A stretch of 64,000 bases of DNA from Acidiferrimicrobium sp. IK (lineage in GTDB: Bacteria; Actinomycetota; Acidimicrobiia; Acidimicrobiales; Palsa-688), in contig NZ_JAIMCB010000010.1 in NCBI RefSeq assembly GCF_025499425.1, positions 1 through 64,000 of the forward strand, in the 5' to 3' direction. Under the pieces are notes generated by a model. The model was not told where the DNA came from and did no database searches. It saw only the letters and a list, made by a program, of their open reading frames with translations. Shown here in pieces: positions 7,927-15,847 of the stretch (within the stretch, counting starts at the first letter, position 1; each line of letters begins with the position of its first letter). The translations under genes were made by a program, and so were the position numbers.

Positions 7927-9057
7927 TCAGACCGGCAGCAGCGCCCCCAACACCTCTGCCGCCTGGCGGTCCTGCGCCTCGAAGGCGTGGGCATAGATCC
8001 GCAGCGTCGTCGAGGCGTCGGTGTGGCCGAGCCGGCCGGCGACGGTCCGCGCGTCGGTTCCGGCGCCGATGAGCAACGAGGCGCTCATGTGCCGCAGGTC
8101 GTGGAACCTGATCTTCGCCCCCACCCGCCGGGCAGCCCGGGAGAAGCCGGCGGTGATCGTGTCGGGCTTGAGCGGCGACTGGCCGCTCGGGTCGAACGTG
8201 AGAATGTAGCCGTCCTCCGCCAGCTCGACGCCGGCCCCCTCCGCCCATACCGAAGCCTGGGATCGGTATTGGTCCAAGAGCGCCACGGTGCGGGCATCGA
8301 GCGACACCCGCCGGATCCTGCCGGTCTTGGTCGGAGCGACGACGAGCTCCTTCTTGTCGAGGCCGTGGTGGATCGAGCGAGCGATCATCACCATGCTTCG
8401 GGTCCAGTCGACGTCAGACCACCGAAGCCCGCACAGCTCTCCCCGCCGGGCGCCGGTGACTCCGGCCAGCAGCACCGCCATGGCCGTCACCGGCTCCCGC
8501 TCCTTCAAGTCGAGGACCACCGCCTGCCAGGTCACCGGATCGATGTCGGGGGGAGGGCGGTGCTCGCTCGCCGGCGGGCAGGCCACGTCCGTCACGCAGC
8601 TGGTCACCAGGCCCCAGCGCTGCCCTTGCTTGAGGGCGGTGGCCAGGATCCGGTGGCAGTGGCGGATCGTCGCCGGCGAGGCCCCCTCGCCCAGCCAACG
8701 GGCATAGGTGCGGTCCAGGTCCTGGGCGGTCAACTTCGAGACCCGCACCTGCCCCAGGGCGACGTTCCAGCGCCGCACCTTGTCCCGATAGCCCCGGATC
8801 GTCGTCGGTGACCGCTGGGACTCCACGAAATCCAGCCACGACGAGAGGAACTCCGAGAGGGTCTGGTCGGGCCCCGCCGGCACGTCGCCGGCCTGTACCT
8901 CAGCGGCGAAGCGGGCCAGTTCCTGCGAGGCGTGCCGGGCTCCACCTTGGACCGTGCGGCTCAGCTGGCGGCGCTTGCCCGTCGTCGGGTCGACACCGAC
9001 GAACACTCTGAGCCGCCAGACACCAGGGCGGATCTCCGACTTGGTGCCCTGGGCCAC
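7927..9057 (-). CDS. Tyrosine-type site-specific recombinase (integrase)
   Basis: 376 aa. An N-terminal AP2-like arm-binding region (residues 1-~55), a SAM-like core-binding domain (TLSEFLSSWLDF... to ~170) and a C-terminal catalytic domain. All catalytic residues are visible: Arg in GARRGELCGLRW, Lys in TKTGRIRRV, HxxR in HDLRHMSAS, His in LGHTDASTTL and the Tyr nucleophile in RIYAH. It is the type carried by actinobacterial phages and integrative elements that use tRNA genes. The start lies 95 bp from tRNA-Ser(CGA). No other phage or conjugation gene is near, so it may be the last remnant of an element, but the enzyme itself looks intact. Confidence 0.9.
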   Translation of the reverse strand: MAQGTKSEIRPGVWRLRVFVGVDPTTGKRRQLSRTVQGGARHASQELARFAAEVQAGDVPAGPDQTLSEFLSSWLDFVESQRSPTTIRGYRDKVRRWNVALGQVRVSKLTAQDLDRTYARWLGEGASPATIRHCHRILATALKQGQRWGLVTSCVTDVACPPASEHRPPPDIDPVTWQAVVLDLKEREPVTAMAVLLAGVTGARRGELCGLRWSDVDWTRSMVMIARSIHHGLDKKELVVAPTKTGRIRRVSLDARTVALLDQYRSQASVWAEGAGVELAEDGYILTFDPSGQSPLKPDTITAGFSRAARRVGAKIRFHDLRHMSASLLIGAGTDARTVAGRLGHTDASTTLRIYAHAFEAQDRQAAEVLGALLPV

Positions 9058-9090
9058 GGCTACGCTCCTCCGACGTTCCCGGTGATGGTT

Positions 9091-9110
9091 AGTAGTCCCG
9101 ACAGTAGTCC
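9091..9110. repeat. Direct repeats between integrase and tRNA-Ser
   Basis: AGTAGTCC occurs at 9091-9098 and 9103-9110, a 12-bp period, in the short space between the integrase start and the tRNA promoter. Such repeats are typical of integrase arm-type binding sites; this is inference from position only. Confidence 0.35.
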
Positions 9111-9112
9111 TG

Positions 9113-9141
9113 TTGCACCGGGGAGGTCGGGCTTGTAGGCT
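9113..9141 (+). promoter_or_regulatory. Promoter of tRNA-Ser(CGA)
   Basis: TTGCAC (9113-9118) and TAGGCT (9136-9141) are separated by exactly 17 bp. The -10 box ends 11 nt before the tRNA 5' end. Confidence 0.6.
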
Positions 9142-9152
9142 CTGACCTGCGA

Positions 9153-9238
9153 GGAGGGATGCGAGAGCGGCCGAATCGGACGGTCTCGAAAACCGTTGTG
9201 GGTCCTGCCCACCGTGGGTTCAAATCCCACTCCCTCCG
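9153..9238 (+). tRNA. tRNA-Ser (anticodon CGA)
   Basis: A class II tRNA with a perfect 7-bp acceptor stem (GGAGGGA 9153-9159 with TCCCTCC 9231-9237), discriminator G, the anticodon CGA at 9187-9189 in a CTCGAAA loop, a long variable arm and a T arm with GGTTCAAATCC. The 3' CCA is not encoded (sequence continues CAC). It decodes UCG. Confidence 0.95.
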
Positions 9239-9517
9239 CACTTGGGTCCTCGCGAAGGTGCGGGCCCGGCAGTGGCGAGACCCCTGGTCCGGTGGCCGTG
9301 AGGCGGCCGGGCCGGGGGTCCTCCGGTTCCCCGGGAACGCTCGTCGCTCCGTCGGCGTAGGCGAGGTCGCTGAACCGGCCCCCGGTATCGGACATCCACG
9401 CATCTGGTCCAGACTCGGTCGTGCGAACGGACCGGCGCAGCGGAGCAATGTCCCGGATGTGGCGCGATCGATTTCGAGGAGTACACCCCCTTCGAGCAGT
9501 GGCGAGGCGGCCATGGC

Positions 9518-10249
9518 ATGCCGGATGGGACCGCCGCCCCCAACCCGGTCGTGTCGTGCCGGGTGTGTGGCCACGAGGAACCCGAGGCCACACTTCTGAG
9601 CGTCGGTCTCGCCTTCCCCGATAAAGAGAACGATGAGAAGCACTCAGCCCGCCTAGCGCTCGCCCGCGCCGACCAACGCCGGCGTCAACGGCTATCCACC
9701 GTGGCGACCCTTCGCCAGACTCGGTTCCCGACCTACGGCGCCGACGGCTGGCCCGCACGGCTAGGGGGTAGCGGATCGCGAAGCGGCCAGGTCACCGAGA
9801 TCACGATCGACCACTACGACGCGCCCGTCCCCGACCCTGCTGCAGGCGATCGGCCACGTCTGGCGATCACCACCAAGAGCGAACGTCTCCATCCCGAGCC
9901 GGCACTTGGCGACGCTCGAAAAACGCTCCAGAGCTGGATACGGCGAGACCAGGCAGCAGGTGGGTGGCCGGAAGCGTCCCGGGCCGCTGTCACGCTTTGG
10001 CTTCGAGCTCGTGAGCGTGAGGGCCGTGCAGCGGTTCTCGACGCCGTCCGGTCTGCGCAGCCCGTCATCATCGATGGCACGCCGACAGAGACCCTGATGC
10101 TCACCACACCTCGCAAGCAGTGGGTCGCTGTTGCCCGCCCCAACGCCCTGACTGTCGTAGTTGCGGCCCGCGGGGTTGAGCCGGAGTCGCTCCGCCTCGA
10201 ACCTATTGCCGACCCACCCGCGCGTCTGCTGGAGCCGGAACCTGCCTGA
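9518..10249 (+). CDS. Zinc-ribbon protein of unknown function, 5' end uncertain
   Basis: 243 aa from the only ATG available. The open frame continues upstream to 9374 without a stop and there encodes CPGCG, which with CRVCG (residues ~14-18 of the ATG form) would make a complete C-x2-C ... C-x2-C zinc ribbon. The ATG start would therefore cut the domain in half. The only start-like codon upstream in frame is CTG 9404; no ATG, GTG or TTG exists. The rest is a helical, acidic/basic body followed by a beta-rich C-terminus (TLMLTTPRKQWVAVARPNALTVV). Either the start is unusual, or the 5' end was lost by rearrangement next to tRNA-Ser. No family recognised. Confidence 0.55.
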   Translation: MPDGTAAPNPVVSCRVCGHEEPEATLLSVGLAFPDKENDEKHSARLALARADQRRRQRLSTVATLRQTRFPTYGADGWPARLGGSGSRSGQVTEITIDHYDAPVPDPAAGDRPRLAITTKSERLHPEPALGDARKTLQSWIRRDQAAGGWPEASRAAVTLWLRAREREGRAAVLDAVRSAQPVIIDGTPTETLMLTTPRKQWVAVARPNALTVVVAARGVEPESLRLEPIADPPARLLEPEPA

Positions 10250-10284
10250 GCGCAGCCGCCGTTCCTCGGGGAAGGTATTACAGT

Positions 10285-10321
10285 GCCGAGCGGCCGAGCG
10301 GCCGAGCGGCCGAGCGGCCCG
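10285..10321. repeat. 8-bp GC-rich tandem repeat
   Basis: GCCGAGCG is repeated four times without mismatch from 10285 to 10316, with a partial fifth unit. It lies in the 82-bp space between convergent genes and can fold into hairpins, so it may help terminate transcription. Confidence 0.7.
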
Positions 10322-10331
10322 GCCGCTGGGC

Positions 10332-10982
10332 TCAGGACGGAGCCAGGGGCGCCGGCGGTCGGGCGGCCTCCAGCTGCGCCAGCTGGGCTTGGACCTGGGC
10401 CACCAGGGCTGGGACGGTGCCTTTGAAGTGGGCGAGGGCCAAGTCGAGGCGGAAGTCGAACCAGCCAGCGATCTGGGTGCCGTAGTGGATGACCGTCGCC
10501 TTCTGACGGTTGGACACCGAAAACACCGTCGCCCCGTCGGCGGTGTGCTGGAACCCGATGAGCTTGGCGAAGGCGCACTCTCGGGTCTGGCGTCCGCCTT
10601 GGAAGACCACCCGCTGGTTGGTGACGAACACGGTGCCCTGGTCGATGGAGGTCGGCACCGGCGGTGCTTGCACGTAGTGCCCGCGGGTGGCGCCCACGTG
10701 GTAGCGAACGGCGTGGCCCCCCACCGAGCCGATCGGGATCGACACCCCCGACGAGGCGCCGGTGTAGTGGCCCGCACCCCGGCGCTCCTCGATCAGCGAC
10801 GCGTTGCTGACCGCGGCGAACACCGCCTCACCCGGCTTGAGCATCAGCTCCGTGGAGCCCTCGCCGTTGAACCCTTGGGCCACCGCGAGGGCCTGGGCGG
10901 TCGAGTCGCGCAGCGCCTGCCACTGGGCCAGCCGGTGTTGGTACTCCTCGGCCAACTTCTTCTCGTGGTGCTTCTCGAACAT
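10332..10982 (-). CDS. Bacterial PH-like (GRAM-type) domain protein
   Basis: 216 aa from ATG 10982, with an AGGGG ribosome site 9 nt upstream. A charged N-terminal coiled helix (FEKHHEKKLAEEYQHRLAQW, ~2-21) is followed by a beta-rich PH/GRAM-like core: LKPGEAVFAAVSNASLIEE, GTVFVTNQRVVFQGG, ECAFAKLIGFQH and TVFSVSNRQKATVIHYG match the strand order of bacterial PH domains. The C-terminal helix is Ala/Gln-rich. No signal peptide. It probably binds a membrane or protein surface. Its start is only 52 bp (or 28 bp, depending on the start chosen) from the divergent C39-like peptidase gene, implying a shared promoter region. Confidence 0.65.
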   Translation of the reverse strand: MFEKHHEKKLAEEYQHRLAQWQALRDSTAQALAVAQGFNGEGSTELMLKPGEAVFAAVSNASLIEERRGAGHYTGASSGVSIPIGSVGGHAVRYHVGATRGHYVQAPPVPTSIDQGTVFVTNQRVVFQGGRQTRECAFAKLIGFQHTADGATVFSVSNRQKATVIHYGTQIAGWFDFRLDLALAHFKGTVPALVAQVQAQLAQLEAARPPAPLAPS

Positions 10983-11034
10983 CGTCGCCACCCCTTGTCG
11001 TGGCGAGCATATGGCGGGTGAGAGGATCGTCGCG

Positions 11035-11694
11035 GTGACGTTCCTCCGCCCGCCGCCGTACCGGTCGCAGTTCGGGTCGCTCGACGCCTGCGTCGCGCGG
11101 ATCCGCGACGGCAGCGACCCCGCCGTGCACGTCGACTGGGCCGGGGAGGGCTTCGCGTCGGCCGACGAGTACCGACTGTGGAGCGAGCACTCGTGCGGCG
11201 CGTCGTGCATGCAGATGCTGCTCGCCGCGGCCGGCCGGCCGGCTCCCCCGGCCGGGCAGATGGTCGCCGAGCTGACCGCGGCGGGCGCCTACCAGCGCGA
11301 CGGGGACGCCATCGTCGGCCTCGTCTACGACCCGTGCGTCGCGTGGATGCGCCGGCGCTGGGGTATCGAAGGCCGCACCGAGCGCTGCCTCGGCACCGCC
11401 GACGTTCGCCGGCACGTGGCCGGCGGGGCGATGGTCGTGGCCTCCGTGGCCAAGGAGATCCGCACGCCGGCGCGAGCCCCCTCCCGGCGCGGCGGCCACC
11501 TGGTGTTGGTGTGGGACGTCGACGACAGCGGGCTGCGGTTGCACAACCCCTCGGGGCTGCCCGCCGAGAGCGCCGACGGCGGTGTCGAGAGCGCCCGGGG
11601 GGCGGTCGTCGCGACCGAGCGCTTCGACGAGCTGTTCGCGAGGCGGGCGATGGTGTTCCCTGCTCCCTCGGATCGGCCCCCGCCGAACCGGTAG
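11035..11694 (+). CDS. C39-like papain-fold cysteine peptidase
   Basis: 219 aa from GTG 11035, chosen because AGAGGA (11021-11026) sits 8 nt before it; ATG 11011 is an in-frame alternative. Putative catalytic Cys lies in SCGASCMQMLLAAAG, a His in RRGGHLVLVWDVD and the Asn in LHNPSG, the order of peptidase C39-like domains. There is no signal peptide and no ABC partner, so it is not a classic bacteriocin-processing transporter; a cytoplasmic or substrate-free papain-fold role is possible. Divergent from the PH-like protein. Confidence 0.7.
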   Translation: MTFLRPPPYRSQFGSLDACVARIRDGSDPAVHVDWAGEGFASADEYRLWSEHSCGASCMQMLLAAAGRPAPPAGQMVAELTAAGAYQRDGDAIVGLVYDPCVAWMRRRWGIEGRTERCLGTADVRRHVAGGAMVVASVAKEIRTPARAPSRRGGHLVLVWDVDDSGLRLHNPSGLPAESADGGVESARGAVVATERFDELFARRAMVFPAPSDRPPPNR

Positions 11695-11781
11695 GGTGCC
11701 GCGGGCGGCCAGGGCCCACCCGCACCCGGCCGATTTCTCCGAATGATTCAACCGAAGACCGACCACACCGGGGAGGACCCT

Positions 11782-12651
11782 TTGCCGGACCAGGCTGTCA
11801 ACCGCCCGCTTCCCGCCGCGTTCTTGGGTCACGGCAGTCCGATGAACGCCTTGGAGCACAACCGCTACACCGAGGCGTGGCGGGCGTTCGGCGCGTCGAT
11901 CACCGCACCGCGGGCGATCCTCGTCGTCTCCGCGCACTGGTACGTCAACGCCACCGCGGTCACCGCTATGGCCCACCCCAAGACGATCCACGACTTCTAC
12001 GGATTCCCCGACGAGCTGTTCGCAGTGGATTACCCGGCGCCGGGCTCCCCCGAGCTGGCCGAAGAGGTGGCCGAAGTGGTCAAGCCGACCTGGGTGGGTC
12101 GCGACCACGACAGCTGGGGGCTGGACCACGGGACCTGGTCGGTGCTGCGCCATGCGTTCCCCGACGCCAGCGTGCCGGTGGTGCAACTGTCGATCAACGC
12201 GCTGAAGCCGTTCGACTACCACCTGGAGCTGGGCGCGGCCCTCGACCCGCTGCGCCGCCGCGGTGTGGTGATCGTGGGCAGCGGCAACGTGGTCCACAAC
12301 CTGGGCCGCGTCGACTGGCACCGGCCCGACGACGGCTACGACTGGGCGCAGCGCTTCGACGAGGACGCCCGCTCCGTGCTCGGATCGGCACCGGGCGACG
12401 CCGCCCGGCTGCAGGAGCACGCCGACTTCGCCCAGTCGGCTCCGACACCCGATCACTTCATCCCGCTTCTGTACCTCGCCGGGATGTGCGCGGCGGCCGG
12501 CCGTCCAGCCGACGTCCTGGTGGAGGGCTACGCGATGGGATCGCTGTCGATGACCGCCTACACCCTCGACGACGCGTCGGTGAGCCCGAACGACGACGGC
12601 GCAGGAGCCGCCGAGCTGCCGGACGGACCGGCGGACGAAATGAACGTCTGA
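11782..12651 (+). CDS. ygiD: LigB-type extradiol dioxygenase (YgiD family)
   Basis: 289 aa. I prefer TTG 11782, since GGGAGG (11771-11776) lies 5 nt before it and the fold begins [17 protein letters not shown]; an upstream ATG at 11743 lacks a ribosome site. The His ligands of the class III extradiol site are visible: LGHGSP, VVSAHWY and [20 protein letters not shown] holds another conserved His. Members cleave catechol rings such as DOPA; the natural substrate here is unknown. Independent gene between the peptidase and a small acidic protein. Confidence 0.85.
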   Translation: MPDQAVNRPLPAAFLGHGSPMNALEHNRYTEAWRAFGASITAPRAILVVSAHWYVNATAVTAMAHPKTIHDFYGFPDELFAVDYPAPGSPELAEEVAEVVKPTWVGRDHDSWGLDHGTWSVLRHAFPDASVPVVQLSINALKPFDYHLELGAALDPLRRRGVVIVGSGNVVHNLGRVDWHRPDDGYDWAQRFDEDARSVLGSAPGDAARLQEHADFAQSAPTPDHFIPLLYLAGMCAAAGRPADVLVEGYAMGSLSMTAYTLDDASVSPNDDGAGAAELPDGPADEMNV

Positions 12652-12683
12652 GCGGAGCGCCGGCCGTTGGGTAGCACCCCGGC

Positions 12684-12959
12684 ATGCCCCAGCAGCGCCG
12701 CAGCGACCTGACCGAGCCCCAAGGAGTCAACGCGGGTCCCCCCGCGGACACAGAGCAGACGTCGTCGTCGGGACCGGACCCGTCGGCAGCGGCGACCGGG
12801 AGCAACGAGATCGCCGGTCGCCACCCGGCTCCCTCCGACGCAGAGTTGGAGCAGCGAGTGCAACAGCAAGCCGACGGGGCGGCCGACGGCTCGGAGCTGA
12901 CGACAGCTGGGGTGGAGACCCCAGGGCCCGGCCAGGACCTCTCCGCCGGGGAGGGCTGA
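12684..12959 (+). CDS. Small acidic disordered protein (doubtful)
   Basis: 91 aa, rich in Gly, Ala, Pro, Glu and Gln, with no hydrophobic core and one probable helix (SDAELEQRVQQQADGA). No ribosome site is obvious before ATG 12684. It resembles short low-complexity actinobacterial proteins, but could be a chance open frame in GC-rich DNA. It ends 21 bp before the convergent HDO gene. Confidence 0.35.
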   Translation: MPQQRRSDLTEPQGVNAGPPADTEQTSSSGPDPSAAATGSNEIAGRHPAPSDAELEQRVQQQADGAADGSELTTAGVETPGPGQDLSAGEG

Positions 12960-12980
12960 CGCCTCGTCGAGGGCCAGCTG

Positions 12981-14039
12981 CTAGGCGGCGACGGTCGATG
13001 GCGACGCCTGCGGCGCCCGCAGCGAGCTGCGACCGCTGTCCCACGCCCGGCGGAGCATGGCGGAGAAACGGGCCTCGACCAGCCCGAGGGCCCTGGCCCC
13101 GAACACCACCTCCGCGCCGAGGTCCGGCTCGGAGCGAAGCAGCCCGCCCACCAAGTCGTCGGCCGCGATGTGCTGGTGCAGCTCGTCGGCCTCGACGTGC
13201 ACGTCGTAGAAGCGCCGGCCGGCATCCGGGACGCCGAGGCGGCGCATCCACGACGCGTACCGGGCCATCGGGCCCACGGAAGTCATCTCGAAGAGGGCCA
13301 GATGACCGACCAGCGCCCCCCGCAGCCGGCGATGCAACCCGAACAGCGAGATCAGGTTGGTGGTCGCCAGGGTCTCGGCCGGGATCCGGTCGAGGAGCGC
13401 GCCGTAGGTGCTGTCCAAGCCGAGGGCGGCCATGGTGTCGGCGAAGAGGGCGGCGTGCATGGCCGCCGCCTCGCCGTCGCCGTATTCGTCGTATTGGATG
13501 GCGACCATCGCCGCCTTGGCCTCACCCGACAGCCGGGGGATGGCCCAGGTGTGGGGATCGGCTTCCTTCAACTGGTAAGCCGAGCGGTGCACCGCAAGCT
13601 CCTCGGCGTGGGTCCGGGTGCCCCGCTCCAGCAGCCACGCGGAGAGCGAGGGGCCTTCCGCCCGCGCCATGCCCCACAGCTCGTCCACCACCTCGCTGGC
13701 GCCGGTGCCGGGCGGGAACGGCTCGACCGACTCCCGCAGCTCGGCCTCCATCGCGTCCTCGATCGCGGCGCGAAGGGCCATCACCGGCGGGGCCAGCTCC
13801 CAGCGCTCGTCGACACCGGCGAAACCCCGGTACTGCAGCTCGTAGCAGCAGTACAACACCAGCTGGAGGTCCTCGTCGCCGAGCACGCCGCCGGAGCCCG
13901 CCGACGGCGCCGCCGGCATCGAGCCGCTCCCGGAAAGAGCCGCCAAGAAAGCCTCGCTGAGCGGACCCCGCGGGGAGGGCAAGCTCGGCACGGCGACACG
14001 GCGGGGAAAGGAGCGGGGTGCGGGACCGGCGACTGACAT
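12981..14039 (-). CDS. Iron-containing redox enzyme family (heme-oxygenase-like fold)
   Basis: 352 aa, all-helical. Acidic and His positions that could bind a di-iron site are grouped: HAEELAVHRSAYQLKEADPH, QYDEYGDGEAAAMHAALFADTM and FYDVHVEADELHQH. This E/H...DxxxH pattern is that of heme-oxygenase-like di-iron oxidases (HDO), which perform oxidative chemistry on amino or fatty acids. The first ~50 residues are low complexity. Divergent from the enoyl-reductase-like gene; the 154-bp intergenic region shows no clear motif. Confidence 0.75.
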   Translation of the reverse strand: MSVAGPAPRSFPRRVAVPSLPSPRGPLSEAFLAALSGSGSMPAAPSAGSGGVLGDEDLQLVLYCCYELQYRGFAGVDERWELAPPVMALRAAIEDAMEAELRESVEPFPPGTGASEVVDELWGMARAEGPSLSAWLLERGTRTHAEELAVHRSAYQLKEADPHTWAIPRLSGEAKAAMVAIQYDEYGDGEAAAMHAALFADTMAALGLDSTYGALLDRIPAETLATTNLISLFGLHRRLRGALVGHLALFEMTSVGPMARYASWMRRLGVPDAGRRFYDVHVEADELHQHIAADDLVGGLLRSEPDLGAEVVFGARALGLVEARFSAMLRRAWDSGRSSLRAPQASPSTVAA

Positions 14040-14193
14040 CGGCCACCGTCATACCCACCGGGATGGCATCCGATTCCGCTGCCGCATCGAACCAGGGCGG
14101 GGCTCGCCACCCGAGCCCCCTCGGGCAGCGGACCCGACGACGCGCGGGCCGCGCCCTCCGCTGACCCTGCGTGAGTGCCTTAACCTCCGACCC

Positions 14194-15429
14194 ATGACCG
14201 ATCGACGGGACAACGACGTGGTGCTCTACGGGGCCACCGGGTTCGTGGGGACGCTGACCGCCAGGTACCTCGCCGCCCACGCCCCCGCGGGCACCCGCAT
14301 CGCCCTGGCCGGGCGCAGCCAGGCCCGGCTGGAGGCCGTCCGGGACGGTCTGGGGGCCCCGGCCGCCGGCTGGCCGCTGCTGGTGGCCGACTCCTCCGAC
14401 CGCGCCGCCCTCGCCGACATGGCCTCGCGAACCGCGGTGGTGGCCACCACCGTCGGTCCTTACGCCCGCTACGGGATGGCGCTGGCGGAGGCCTGCGCGC
14501 AGCACGGCACCCACTACGCGGACCTGACCGGCGAGGTCCTCTTCGTGCGCGACTGCATCGACCGGTTCCACGACCGGGCTGCTGATAGCGGAGCGCGCAT
14601 GGTGACCTCCTGCGGGTACGACTCCATCCCCTCCGACATCGGGGTGATGCTGGTCCACGCCCGAGCCGCCGAGGACGGAGCCGGCGGCCTGACCGACACC
14701 GTCCTCAAGGCCACGGCCAAAGGCGGGTTCAGCGGTGGGACTATCGACTCGATGCGAGCCCAGATGGAGGCGATCGCCGCCGACCGGCGGCGGGCCAAGA
14801 TCGTCAACGACCCCTACGCGTTGAGCCCGGACCGGGCCGGCGAGCCGGACCTCGGCCCGCAGCCCGACGCCTTCGCCCCTCGGCGCGACGCCCTGCTCGG
14901 GGAGTGGAGCGCGCCGTTCGTCATGGCGTCGTACAACACGCGCATCGTCCGCCGCTCCAACGCCCTGGCCGGGTGGGCTTACGGCCGCGGCTTGAAGTAC
15001 CGGGAGGTGATGGCGTTTGGGGCGGCGCCGCTTGGCGCCCTCGCCGCGGGAGCGGTGACCGGCGGGCTGGCCGGGGCGGTGGCCGGGATGCGTTTCGCCC
15101 CGACCCGCGCGCTGCTCGACCGGGTGCTGCCCAAGCCCGGCGAGGGGCCGAGCCAGAAGGTGATGGACTCGGGCCGGTTCCGCAGCGACATCGTGGCCGT
15201 CACCGAGGGCGGCGGTCGCTACCGCGGGGTGGTCGCGGCCGACGGCGATCCCGGCTACAAGGCGACCGCCGTGATGCTCGGCGAGAGCGCCCTGGCGCTG
15301 GCCTTGGACGGCGATCGCCTGCCCGAGCGGGCCGGCGTGCTCACCCCCGCCACCGGGATCGGCATGCCCCTGGTCGAGCGGCTCCGGGCCGCGGGCTTCT
15401 TGCTGACCGCCGGTCCCGACGCCGGCTGA
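14194..15429 (+). CDS. Saccharopine dehydrogenase-like / trans-acting enoyl reductase family
   Basis: 411 aa. An N-terminal Rossmann fold with GATGFVGTLTARYL (residues ~13-26) and an Arg in AGRSQARL suited to NADPH. The middle holds SCGYDSIPSDIGV, characteristic of this family, and C-terminal GESALALALD...TPATGIGMPLVERLRAAGF. Homologues in mycobacteria serve as trans enoyl reductases for complex lipids; others are unassigned. No polyketide synthase is near, so lipid involvement is only inferred from the family. Possibly co-transcribed with the EthD-like gene 38 bp downstream. Confidence 0.85.
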   Translation: MTDRRDNDVVLYGATGFVGTLTARYLAAHAPAGTRIALAGRSQARLEAVRDGLGAPAAGWPLLVADSSDRAALADMASRTAVVATTVGPYARYGMALAEACAQHGTHYADLTGEVLFVRDCIDRFHDRAADSGARMVTSCGYDSIPSDIGVMLVHARAAEDGAGGLTDTVLKATAKGGFSGGTIDSMRAQMEAIAADRRRAKIVNDPYALSPDRAGEPDLGPQPDAFAPRRDALLGEWSAPFVMASYNTRIVRRSNALAGWAYGRGLKYREVMAFGAAPLGALAAGAVTGGLAGAVAGMRFAPTRALLDRVLPKPGEGPSQKVMDSGRFRSDIVAVTEGGGRYRGVVAADGDPGYKATAVMLGESALALALDGDRLPERAGVLTPATGIGMPLVERLRAAGFLLTAGPDAG

Positions 15430-15467
15430 GCCGGCCCGGCCTCGGTGGCGTGACTAGCGTCACCGCA

Positions 15468-15770
15468 ATGATCCGACTAACCGTCCTTTACGGCAACCCG
15501 GCAGACCGGGATGCCTTCGTCAGCCACTACGAGAACACCCACGTTCCGTTGGTCAAGACCAAGCCCCACCTGTCCCGCTTCACGTGGGGCCTCGGCCTGC
15601 CTGGCATGGACGGCGGCGACCCGCCGTACTTCCTCAACGCGGAGCTGTGCTTCGACAGCGCCGAGGACATGGCTGGGGCGTTCGGGTCCGAAGAGGGACA
15701 GGCGACCGCCGGAGACATGGTCAACCTGGTGTGCGACGGTGTGACCATGATGGTCTCAGAGGGACGCTGA
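15468..15770 (+). CDS. EthD-like dimeric alpha/beta-barrel protein
   Basis: 100 aa ferredoxin-like protein: IRLTVLYGNPADRDAFVSHYENTHVPL is the EthD signature (HY...HVPL), followed by LNAELCFDSAEDMAGAFGSEEG and a closing strand. ATG 15468 is used; a GTG at 15450 is possible. EthD-type domains form dimers that shield reactive or aromatic intermediates; the role here is unknown. It lies just before the hairpin of the ABC exporter. Confidence 0.85.
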   Translation: MIRLTVLYGNPADRDAFVSHYENTHVPLVKTKPHLSRFTWGLGLPGMDGGDPPYFLNAELCFDSAEDMAGAFGSEEGQATAGDMVNLVCDGVTMMVSEGR

Positions 15771-15793
15771 CGCACCGGGAGGAATAGACCTAC

Positions 15794-15842
15794 CCTTCCT
15801 GGTGCTGTAGCCGCTTACATGATTACACCACCAGGAAGGAGG
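15794..15842 (+). promoter_or_regulatory. Inverted repeat overlapping the ribosome site of the ABC exporter
   Basis: CCTTCCTGGTG (15794-15804) and CACCAGGAAGG (15829-15839) are perfect 11-bp complements with a 24-nt loop. The right arm covers most of the Shine-Dalgarno AAGGAGG (15836-15842), which lies 5 nt before the GTG start. Folding of the mRNA would block initiation; alternatively it is a repressor operator. Confidence 0.6.
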
Positions 15843-15847
15843 TCGGT

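Noticed and set aside
7927..9240. Prophage
   Set aside because: Only the integrase is present; no structural, replication or lysis gene is seen within reach.
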